From NCBI RefSeq assembly GCF_000003605.2, contig NW_003142306.1, positions 235,873 to 259,695 on the forward strand: 23,823 nucleotides of DNA. The letters are read 5' to 3'. The position numbers and the translations under genes are program-made. Under the pieces are notes generated by a model that was not told the origin of the DNA, did no database searches, and was given only the letters and a program-made list of their open reading frames with translations. Each line of letters starts with the position of its first letter. The stretch's first letter is position 1. This document shows positions 1 through 11,600 of this stretch, piece by piece. Source of the stretch: Saccoglossus kowalevskii (taxonomy: Eukaryota; Hemichordata; Enteropneusta; Harrimaniidae).

Positions 1-390
1 CCCGACAAATTTATTCAATTTGTTTTTGTATAATATAAAAAAAATCATTATTTTAGTCTGCCGATTTTAAAGCTTGGACCTCCCCCCCCTCCCATAACAA
101 AATCCTGTATCCGCCCCTGATACCGCTGATGTTCCAGGGGTGAATTGTGTCGACTATATGCACTCAATGACAGGACAAGACAGTTAAATCATGGACGTAC
201 TAATGGTTAAATGAAGGAAACACACTTCCTGATAAGTCTTGTAAACTTTAACTTTGAACGAGACTGTGTCATGTGATATACCTATGACATGCATTTTCAG
301 GAAAGAAACCACTTATTACTTACTTTAATGTGAAGCTCCGTATACTGCGATTTCTGATGTACTAATCCAAGACTTTTAATGCTGCAATGT

Positions 391-476
391 GACTGTTAAA
401 CTGTTCACCAACACCGTTTCCTTATAGTGTATCTGACTGTTAAACTGTTCACCAACACTGTTTCCTTATAGTGTAT
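391..476. repeat. Direct duplication, two 42-bp copies
   Basis: The copies at 391-432 and 435-476 both begin gactgttaaactgttcacca and differ at one base (C or T). The 44-bp period and near identity indicate a recent local duplication. No function is evident. Confidence 0.9.
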
Positions 477-1385
477 GTCATTTCCCGCATTCTGACTATT
501 CTATTGTCACGTATGTCACGGTCGAGTTATTTTATTTTTACAACGGATGCTGTTAATTGATGACAATCAATTGATTGTGGGTCGTATCTTACGAGATGTC
601 GTGACTGTTGAATATTCTATTTGATATACTGAGTAGCTGAAAAGGTGTTCATTGTACTTTCCATTATCTACCAGAGGCGGATGTGGTCCTATTGAGAGGA
701 GTTCGCGTGTTACACACTCCCTGTAGGAGGCGGGGCATGTTCTATTAATCTCGTGTTTCGGCGGTGTAAGTTTTGATTTATTGAAAGCGAGCCTATTATA
801 CGTGAAATGGAAATACAACTAATGTGTGTAAATGACTTCATTCGTTCGTGTCTTGACATGTTTTATTGATTGGAAATCCGGTCGCTGATATACTAGTATA
901 GTTAGCAAATACTGTAGTCTATTTAATTCGACATTTGCATATAAAATAACGTGGCAAATGTAGCATTAACCCTAATTATACCAAGTTTTTAGAAATCTAT
1001 GGGGCTGATAGAAGTAGGATTAAGAACATACCCCGTCAACCATCAGTACTAAAAAAAAGTTGAGATTGGTGTCAGACCTCAGACCTCATTACGTTGAGGC
1101 TCCGTTGGCTCTAAATTCCGGTCGCTTGTTGTGCGTCGCCTGACGTTCAAAATCACTATCCAAATCGCGTTCAAATCAAATAACAGCTTATGTTTGACGA
1201 GATGTGTAAACCAATTAGAGCACACCCTAAAATAATATGCAACACTAGTTTTGCTTGGTTGTAGATCCAACGAAAACTAGGCGCGCCTTTAATAGGGTAC
1301 AGGAGGGGAATTGAAAAAGGGAAATCAGATTACCAACAATCCATCATTCCGAACTCAATACGTAACAACCTGAGAGCAAATGTGT

Positions 1386-1413
1386 TTTATTTACTAAAAT
1401 AAAATAATTTATT
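1386..1413 (-). terminator. Possible poly(A) signals of gene A (AATAAA)
   Basis: AATAAA hexamers on the minus strand occur at 1391-1386 and 1413-1408, about 480-510 nt past the gene A stop codon. A weaker ATTAAA lies closer, at 1762-1757. The sequence does not show which is used, and such hexamers are frequent by chance in AT-rich DNA. Confidence 0.3.
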
Positions 1414-1893
1414 GGATAAAATCGAAGAATAAAATACATGGAAGACTCAAATTTGCATCATAAGACTTCTGAATTATCGATGAAAAGTGACAATAAATAG
1501 GTAGAAAATTTTAAAAACTCTACTTTAAACATGGAAATTGTTGATTTTAAAAAATAGTGTAACGGTGTGTGAACCAAATGTGCGGACGTGATATCAAATT
1601 AGATACATTGATGAACTGTTTAAAGCATAAATGTGGCATTTAAATTCTATAAACTAGGTGCTAGTGATTTGCAAAATTGTAATGGAGCTGCATTATTTTC
1701 TTAAACATTTATACAAACAAATTATTATTCCCGAAAATTATTCCTGAAATATTTGTTTTAATGGCTCAAACGAGATTTCTGTCATTAGATAAAATATATA
1801 TGTATACAATATATCGTTAATTTGAAAAATGAGTGATATATATGACCATGTATGCACTATTGGAGAGCAAGTTAAAGACTTTGTTTGCTTGGT

Positions 1894-2665
1894 TCAAGTA
1901 CGAGACTGCCTAAGCTGCTCCCGCAACATCTTAATGTGTTCATTTCTGTCAGACGTTCCTGATAGGACATTTGACACAGATTCTGGATGGGTATAACTCA
2001 TTAACATTGGTTGCGGAAATTGTCCTATTAACCCACCATCGACTGGCGAAGGAGTTACCCTAATTGGTTTTCTTTGCATAGGTCGTAGCATGAGCGGCGA
2101 ATAGCCTGTATTAAGATACCCCATTTGGTTGGGCGTTGACGTCAGAAATCGTCGATGTTTGTGTACGCCTCCGTTGGAGAATCCGTAGTGATGCCGTCCG
2201 GAATCGTGGGTTTCATTGTAAGAAGGAAAAGTCATTTCACTTTCGGATTCTGCTCGGGCATAATTACTTCTACTCGGAGGGTGTATTTCATACTTATCCT
2301 TCTTCTTGTGTTTGCTACGTCGCTCTAGCTTATCAATTGTGTCTTCTGTATCTATTGCATAGCGTTCAGTTCTTTTTGATTTCTTCTTGGTTTCTTCTTC
2401 TTTTTTGGCTTTTTAGTCGCCTCGTCCGTCTTACGTTTTTCTCGGATTTGTACAGGTTTATTTTCCACGGTCTGTGATACCCCGGCTCCCACATTCATGG
2501 CATCCGCCGGGACGTCCGTGAAGTCAGTATTTATGACAGGTCGGTTAATGTACAACCCGTCTCCCGTAGGTTTACCAGTATGAGTATACAGCTCATCTCT
2601 CGAAGGTAATGACGCTAAACTTGACTCGATGTCATTGTTTCTTTTGTAACCTTGTTGATTATATT
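1894..2665 (-). CDS. Gene A last exon: cytoplasmic tail with a -1 frame discontinuity
   Basis: The acceptor is TTTAACAG at 2666. Frame 0 (2665-2352) opens EYNQQGYKRNND, includes GLYINRPV (a YxN motif of the kind bound by Grb2-type SH2 domains when phosphorylated), enters a Lys-rich run and stops at 2354-2352. The -1 frame is open across that run and continues to a TGA at 1896-1894. It contains SKRTERYAIDTED, RRSKHKKKDKY, a Pro/Tyr/Ser-rich stretch and the charged end EHIKMLREQLRQSRT. The exon is 772 nt, one base short of a continuous frame. The join lies at or just before CCA AAA AAG (2408-2400), where A AAA AAG is in phase for -1 slippage. A missing base in the assembly or allele is the simpler explanation. 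No ITAM or ITIM was seen. Confidence 0.75.
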
Positions 2666-5600
2666 CTGTTAAACAACATTAAATCAAAATATAAGTTATT
2701 ACAATTTATATTTTACTACTTTCAGTTCATACGATTGGTGTCTGAAAAGTAATGTTTACTCGTTAGATATTGTGACATGGTGAAGTGTTTATCGTAAGTG
2801 AAGCAAACTGTTGTTCATATCAATGTGTATATATGGTGTCCGAAAATCTACCGAAGTATTACACAAATCTGAACAATATAAATTACAGACAAACAAACTA
2901 ACTTAAACAAAGAACTATCTATCGCCATGTCTGTTATATATTTTGATAAAATAATGAATGGAATATTGCGTACTAGTATCTTAGTACTGGAATAATAGGC
3001 GTATGTTGTTTTACCTTTTTCGTCTTCCCGCCTTTTATATACACAGAAAAACAGTATCAAAAGTATCACAATTAGTGCTATTATCAAAAATATTAGGGTT
3101 ATCCAAAATCCGACTGAAGTGCCAGTATCTGTTGGTCGACCTGTGAATGAATGAAGTGAGAACAATATCTTTGTCACAATGGTGTTCCGATATGCCAGCA
3201 GTGTTACGCTAATAATTCTCAGTGCCACTTTGGCACCGCGGTCAACTTATTGGCGAGTAGTGCATGGTACACATGAAAAGTGTAACTGTACAAATGCAAC
3301 CACCTAAAGAACTGTACTGAAAGTACTGAATAGTAAACATGAACATTTAAACAGTGAAATGGATCTAAGTGTATGCACTATATAGTAAGTGAAACCATTG
3401 AAAAGAATGTGCCACTTATGTGGTATTGTGCGACTTACTTTCAACTCTGAGCTCAATAACACATGTTCGCGGATTCTCAAATGTTGAATGACTTGATGTG
3501 CACGTGAATGTATTTCCATTAACTTCGGCACTAGCGTTGATTTGTAACCCCACTATTGATTCATCTATGTAAATGCCTTCACGATTCTGACCATCTTGAT
3601 CCCATTGTAAAGTTGCTGGAGGGTCACCACCCTTAGTAATACATGTCAATAACACCGTATCTCCATCAATGACGTAATCACTGGATATTGTACATTGCGG
3701 AAAGTTAATATTTGGTGGAATGGCATCTATAAAAACAAAATATATAAGGTGAAATTAGATGAAATGTAAGTACATATTTTATGAAGGATAACGGAACCAA
3801 ATATATACATCTTCATGCATTGACTTTGTTAATATAGTCAAAAAGCAGATCTTGTTAGTTATTTACATATCTCGATGGTATTTTGATATGAACTCAGACG
3901 AGAGAATCTGTAATTAAGACATTTTGATATATTCAGAACGGAATTAATGAAGTGAAATAGAATTCGAATATGGGTAACGGGACACTTTGATGTCCGCTTA
4001 CATATAGTTGTATCAGAATGTAGCGTGTGTGTTTTTTTTTTCATTCTCTCATGTCGGCCCTCTTAAAATTGAGCTGCCTATAGATATGAATATTAAAGAA
4101 ATATATATTTCAATTATAAATTAATTACTTGCCGTCTATATGGAAGTTGATTGCTTTCGATGACATCATCGGCATTCCGTCTTCGTTTGACGACAACAAA
4201 CAGTAGTAAGTTCCAGCATCTGAATTTCTGACATCGTCGATGTTTAGGAAGTATTCACCAACAGACTGATCGCCACGGATGGAATACCTGGGGCAAAGGT
4301 ACTTCATTAAACTAGAATACATTGTAAGACAATTTTCAGATCACGCCCTCTAGTTACGAAAAACGTGTAGAGGACGCCCTCCATCGACAAATTGTCCCTG
4401 CTATGTGAATGGTCTAAATGTTGTTGTTGACAGTGCTAGGTATTGTTTTGTGTGGTGTGTTATGAATTCTTTTTTTTTTTTTTTGATATTCTTTTATATA
4501 TTAAAGTGTATTGTGACCAACACCATACAGAACGAATATTGATATCTTATATACTGTGACCAACAATATACTTCTCTGTCAGGTCAAGTTAACTAATGAC
4601 TCGTTTACTATTTCAACAACAAATACCTGTTGGCGTCATACTGTCCCGTTTCCATGACAGTGTCGCTGCTGATCATCTGTCCATCTTTAATCCAATGGAG
4701 AGTGCCTGCTTTATTCAGGGCAGTGCATTCCATAACCATGTTGGCTCCTTCTTTAGTAGTTTTGTCAGTGTCTTTTGAAAACAGGACAACCTGTGTCTGA
4801 GAAACTGTAGAAACAAAAATAAAGTATTTGAAATTATGATTTAATGTGTCTGACAATATTCATTAAGATAATAACAATCATTGCTCATTTCACTTACTGT
4901 CAATATCCAATGGACCAATACTGCATGTCTCTGGAATATAAAATGTTGGATGATTTGATTGGCAGATGAACTCTGTCCCCAGTAAGTCTTCTGTTACAGT
5001 CAGCACCAAACTCAGACGCACTTCTGTGTTCGTATCCATAGCGATACCTTCTTGTATCATGCCATCTTGGACCCAACGTAAATTCGCTGCTGGATTGCCT
5101 CCAATAGATTCACATACTAAGATGAGTGTTTCCCCGAGAATAAGTTTATCTTCTGTGCTTGATGTGCACTTAGGGTATCCTCTAAGTGGCGAGTCGGGTC
5201 CTAAATGCGATTGACAATAAATAAATGAAAATATGGGTTCCATAAATAATCGCAGAACATAATCCCGAAACACCATTGATATTGGACCTAAGATTAATTA
5301 CTTTTATAATGTATACACGTGTACGGATAATAATTATACTGACAATGAAAGATAAGGAACTGTGAAAATGATAATTACTACTGAGAAATGCATATTACTA
5401 CTGAGAAATGCAGGTATTACTACTGAGAAATGCATATTACTACTGAGAAATGCGGATTACTACTGAGAAATGCATATTACTACTGAGAAATGCATATTAC
5501 TACTGAGAAATGCATATTACTACTGAGAAATGCATATTACTACTGAGAAATGCATTTACTACTGAGAAATGCATATTACTACTGAGAAATGCATATTACT

Positions 5601-8600
5601 ACTGAGAAATGCGGATTACTACTGAGAAATGTATTCATGAATATCATACCCCTGATGCTAACAGACACCTCTCCACTTCGAATCTGGTCACTGTTGTCAC
5701 CCTCTGTCACCCAGCATTCATACTGCCCAGAGTCGACTGGCTGTGCATTAGTGATTTGTAAATTATATTCCCCACTATCATGATCTCCGATAATAGAATA
5801 ATTGTTATCATCGGTCGTTATGGTAACATCATTACTGATATCTTCTCCATTTCTGGACCATATAAGTGTGCCTTCTTTGTGGTACACTGTACATGTGAGC
5901 AGAACTGTTTCACCAACTTCTAAGATGACATCACTGGGAACGGTTGTGAAGTTTTGTACTTCAGAATCTTGAATAGAAAGAAAATGTGTTTAATACTAAT
6001 ATTTGACAACAGTAACACACTTCACATTTCTTGTCATAATATATATTTTTTTAATTTGTAAGTATTTTCAGAAGAGTGTATAAAGACTGGTAAATTTACC
6101 ATAAACAGTCAGCTTTGCAATACCACTTTCAATTGCAGCGTCACCATTATCAGCTTCGGACACATAACATGTGTATTCTCCGTCATCACCGAGATTGATA
6201 TTGTCAATCCGTAGGTTGTAATCGCTTCCAAGTGCTGGACTCACTATGCTGAGACGAGGATCGGAAACTGATATGACACCATCGTTACTGATGACAACAC
6301 CATCTTTCTTCCATGACAAACTGCCATGTTTGTTACTAACGGAACATGGTAACGTAATTGTTTCCCCTTCAACTTCTCCAATATCACTTGGTTCTGTGGT
6401 GAATGATTGACTTGCTGAAATAAATAGAATTTCCAGTAAACAATTACAACTATATTATGAATCAGACCCACTGAGATACATAAAGAAGTCAAGACTATAG
6501 TTAGAATATAAGAGCTTGACTTGTTCCTACCTTCAACACTTAAAGTGTATGCTTCAGCATGAATTTCTGGACTATTATCTGCTGATGTTACCCGGGCCTG
6601 ATAACTGCCTGAATCTTCTGCAGAAAGATCAGTAATCTGCAGATTATATTCACCAGACGTGTGATCACCGACCATACTTAGGCGTGGATCTCCATTGAGA
6701 ATAGTGACATCATTGGATATATCCGCACCATCTTTTGACCAAATAACAAATCCCTCTTTGTGCTGCACAGAAAACTGTAGTACCACAGTACTTCCTTCAA
6801 CAACCTCCAAGTCCAAGTCTGATGGTGTTGTCCCAAGCTGTTGTATAGCAAGATCTAAAGGTATAGTACTAAGAATTAGCATTTAAGACTCAAATGGTTC
6901 TTTTTACTGTGACTATGAAATTTGAAACTTTCTTATTGATTCTTGATGTCCACATGTAATTTTTTTTATTTGGCCACGTGTTGCAGTATGTATGTCTCTG
7001 AATTGTTTGTTTCTTTGTTCATGAGTGTGTTGCTTTGAGTTCTAAGATAATGCGTATTAGATTCGTTAAACTGTGACCTTATATTCTACAAAGAATAATT
7101 GCATTAATGTTCTTGTCATATTACCTGTGTACTATTTAAAGCTACCTCCTAAATATGTTCACCATGAACATTATTATTGGCCTTCCTTCCTAAATAGTTT
7201 TTCGTTGTGTGACTGTTAGCATTTATATGAATAACAGGTGTATAACATGTAAACCACTGGCACACTATAGATTAAACCATGATATGACATTCAACAAAAA
7301 TTGCCTTACCAAACACAGTTAGTGTTGCAGCCTGGCTTTCAATAGAAGAGTCGCCATTAGTTGCCTCTGTGACGTAGCACACATACACTCCTGCATCATC
7401 AGGAATAACATTCTTCATCTTTAGATTATATGTAACCCCCGGATTATCAGAAACAATGGCTATATTGGGGTCATTAACATCGATAGTCATGTCAGTACTG
7501 ATGGTGTTTCTGTCCTTCTTCCAGTGTAGAGTGCCATGTTTATTACTCACAGAGCAATTAAATATTACTGTTTCGCCTTCTGTGATAGTGGCATCATCTG
7601 GTTTTTCAATAAATGTCTGAGGATCTACAAATATAAATTTACCAATAAGTTTCGATATGGATATTATTAAAACATTTACAAACCTGAAAGCGTATTAATA
7701 AATTGAAAATCATTTTATTAATTAGAATTTATATTTTTTAACACAGCTTTAAACATTTAATCTAACGATTCTTCATGAAAGTGTAATGAGGGTGTTCTAT
7801 TCATGAATAATATATAATATGACCCACCGTCTACTACCAAATCTATTTTGGGCGTACTAATTTCATCACTGTTATCTGCTGCAGTTGCACGGCATTGGAA
7901 TTCACCAGTATCAGTGACCTCAGCGTCGTCTATCTGCAGGTTATAATGACCATTTGTCGCGTCACCCGCAATGCTGTATCGGGCATCGCCGTTGATGACT
8001 GTCCCATCTTTAGTAATATCAACACCATCTTTGGACCAGATTACATCACCTTCCTTATTACTGACTACGCAATCAAGCATAACTGATTTCCCCGCCACGA
8101 TGTTGGTGTCCACAGGAACAGTGGTAAAATCTTGAACAGCTGCATCTGTGAATGAATAATAATTACGCACACGATCATAATTAGTTACGTCACTTTACTG
8201 TCGCATTGGAAACTTTTATACAACCACAGATATCACAAGGACCATGTGTCTTTAGTGGGTGAGATATGTGTTTAGAGAATCATGTTGTAAATAATTATTA
8301 CATAAAAATGCAATACTTAAATCTAGTGATTCAAAGTTATTCTGTCGGCCCCAAACCCGCTTGTCTATCTACCCACAACACTTACCATACACTGTTAATT
8401 TCACTGAATCACTGTCAATCGCAACGTCTCCATTGGCTGCGCTAGTTACATGACACAAATACTCTCCCATATGCTCCATGCTGAGGGCATTGATTTGCAA
8501 GTTGTACTCTCTTCCTGGCTGTGACGTCACTACACTGAGACTTGGATCGTTGGCAGTTATTTGCATATCTTCAGTTAAAATGGCGCCGTCTTTCTTCCAA

Positions 8601-11600
8601 TGCAGCGTTCCGTGCTTGTTTTCTACAGAACATGTCAAGACTATGACGTCACCTTCTACTGCCACTTCTTCAACTGGTTCTACGATAAACGATTGTGGTT
8701 CTGTAGATGAAGCATTGTGCCATATGTGATGTTTAAATTTAATCATAAATTGTGCACTATGATATGCATAACTGATAAATCAATCAATAGCAAATTGAGA
8801 TATAATTCCACTTTCAGAATAACTTATATAATGACCACGAGTAACAGTTTCTGAGCTAGCAGCACTGACGAAAACTTGGAAGATGAAAAAAAGGATTCGA
8901 TTGTCCTGACAACTATTTTGGAAAGAATTGCGTCGGGCGGTTTATACTCTGATAGCTGTTCTTGAATATAGTGAATATATGTTTTTACAAACCTTCCACT
9001 GTTAATATGGCCTGTGGTGATATAATTTCTTCACTGTTATCAGCTGGTGTTACTCTGCACTGATACACGCCTGTATCTGATAGAGCTGCACTACTAATTC
9101 TTAGATAATACTCTCCAGCTGATTGATCACCAACAATTGATAGTTGAGAATCGCCATTTGTAATGAACACATCGTTGCTAATATCGACACCATCTTTAGA
9201 CCAAATGACATTGCCTTCTTTATGGAACACGGAACATTCGAGTGAAACTTCCAACCCTGTGATCGTCTCTGTATCTTCAGGAACGCTAGTCATATTTTGA
9301 ACAGCAGCATCTATAATGAGTTTGACCAAATATATATTTTACGTTTTTGTACTTGAAAACAACTCACTAGTATCAATGTACACTATGTCAACATAATATT
9401 ATAATCTTGCTCTCCCGTGAAACGCCAATCTTTCGAAGATGTGTGCAATTTGCAAACGCATACATACTATGTGCAAGTGATCAGAGAAGACTGGGTTGGA
9501 AATTGACTACTACGTATATCTTTAAAATAGGCTTACCCTGCATTATCAAATTCGCGGGATTACTTTGAATTGACGAATCCCCAATTGCGGTATCCTCAGA
9601 CACGAAACACACGTAACTTCCTACGTCATTTACGCTGACATCATCGATTTGTAGGTTGTATTCGCCAACAGACGGGTTCAGAATAGTCAGGCGTGAGTCA
9701 GCAGCGACGATAGTGGCGTCGTTGCTAAGAGGTGGTGCCATCTTTTTTCCACGACAATACGCCATGTTTATTGCTCACAGCACAATCGAAGATGATCGTT
9801 TGGCCCTCAACGGCCACTGTTAACGTGGGTACCACGGTAAAACTCTGCGAAGCTAATAGCGAAACAATTAATTAGTATGTACGATGTTTAGTTACTCTTG
9901 ATTGGCCGCCAGTACATATCGAACCTGGAACGGGGTGTTTCATTGTAATATAGGCATTCTGAATCTTAGAAGGTTTAGTTCAAAGATATATATAGCTACT
10001 TTTTAGATCTTCAAAAATCACACGTAATTGTCACCAAACCGCGAGGACCTTGATTATATATTATTCATGAAATATTTCTCATCAACAAAATAGTTCTCAT
10101 CAAGATTTAATAAACTAATAAGAATCTGATCTTTTGCCCTCTTCGTTAGTAACATACCGAATCAAATTGAAGTATCCACTAACATTATGTATATGCACGA
10201 TATAGTAATCAGTGACAAATATGTAAAACATTTAAAATAAATATAAAACTTACGTAAGACATCTATGAAGGCTTTCGGTGTTTTTATCTCCAGACTGTTG
10301 TCTGCTGCTGTCACACGACACTCATAATAGCCTTCATCTGATAAAGCAACATCTCGTATTTGTAGATTGTATCTTCCATTGTCTGAATTTCCTCTAATAC
10401 TGTACCTGGAATCCCCGTTAGTAACCGTGTGATCTGTACTTATGTCTACGTTATCTTTAGACCAGATGACGCTGCCTTCTTTGTTTTCAACGCTGCACCT
10501 TAGAGTCAGTGTATTGCCTTCAACAATTTTTGCGTCGACTGGTGATGATGTGAAATTCTGGCTTTCCAAATCTGTAGAAAAAAAATCAGCCATTTTGCTA
10601 ACAGTCACTTACACACAATTATTATTATTATTGAAAATGTCAGAAAGTAGTATAATTATAGGTGAGCGGAAATGACGTACACATTACTTACCATGAACTG
10701 TGACAATCGCTGATTGGCTGATGATTTCTGAATCGCCATCAACTGAATCTGACACTTTGCATATGTAACTTCCCTCATGTCTAATTTGAATATTGTCTAT
10801 TTTTAGATTATATTCCGTATTTGGCGATGTGCTCATAATGCTGAAATGTTCATCATCATTGGTGATGTTTAAATCAAAGTTGATGACGTCACCGTCTTTT
10901 ATCCATGAGAGTGCACCATGCTTATTGCTGACAGAGCAGGTTAGGATTACTGAGTCTCCCTCTACGGCCGTAATGTCCACTGGTTCGTCTGTGAATGCTT
11001 GGCGCCCTATTCATAAATAACAACACATACATTCCATGACTTCTTATTTAATTATTTTTTAAGAAATGTTATCACAGCACACACAATAACCAAATCATAA
11101 CACTTTCTAACTGAGTTAGAAAATATATGCATTGCCAAGATAGTAACAAACTGAATATGAGCACTAACCTATGACATCCAACGTCACTTCCGCTGTTTCA
11201 ATTGCCGGGCTATTGTCTGCTTCGGTGATTTGACATTTGAAGGTGCCGGCATCAGACAACGCAACACTATCGATTTGTAGATGATACTCTCCATTGCCAA
11301 CATCTCCTACTACCGAGTACTTCGGGTTGCCATTGGTAACCGTGGCGTCATTAGTAATGTCAACTCCGTCTTTGGACCATATCACGAAACCCTCTTTGTG
11401 ATCTACAGTACATTGCAAAATGATCACATTTCCCTCCACAACTTCGGCGTCTGATGGCGTCGTTGCGAAACTCTGAATTTCTAAGTCTGCAATTACGATG
11501 AGAACAGTTTTGTATTTAAATATAATGAACCTAATTGTATCATGTTCATAATAATTAATTCTGCTTTTTAAAATCATAATAATTTGAATTCACTCTGCAA

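Larger units (their letters stand above)
1..1893. other. 3' flank of gene A; no gene recognised
   Basis: This stretch lies downstream of gene A. It holds a short direct duplication (391-476) and possible poly(A) signals near 1386-1413 and 1757. Around 80-120 is a C-rich tract followed by text ending in ccgcccctga, which looks like the end of a dispersed repeat, but a single copy cannot establish that. Two short minus-strand open frames (567-818 and 1079-1270) have no recognisable domain or convincing splice context. Confidence 0.5.

Noticed and set aside
567-1270. Two minus-strand open frames downstream of gene A (567-818 and 1079-1270)
   Set aside because: Neither shows a recognisable domain, signal peptide or convincing splice sites; they could be repeat fragments, but a single copy is not enough to say.
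2400-2480. A small intron (donor C|GTAAGA near 2476) to explain the tail frame change
   Set aside because: The candidate intron would be only tens of bases and purine-rich, and no acceptor with a pyrimidine tract lies in range.
4133-4287. RGD tripeptide in the split Ig domain as an integrin-binding site
   Set aside because: RGD is common by chance, lies near the domain middle across a splice junction, and nothing else supports integrin binding.
5372-5632. Regular 20-bp repeats considered as a CRISPR array
   Set aside because: The units are continuous with no unique spacers, and they lie within a eukaryotic intron. It is a minisatellite.
4596-11020. Plus-strand open frames opposite the Ig exons (for example 4966-5214, 5589-5783, 8478-8729, 10793-11020)
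   Set aside because: They are antisense shadows of the exons, with no domain and no splice structure of their own.
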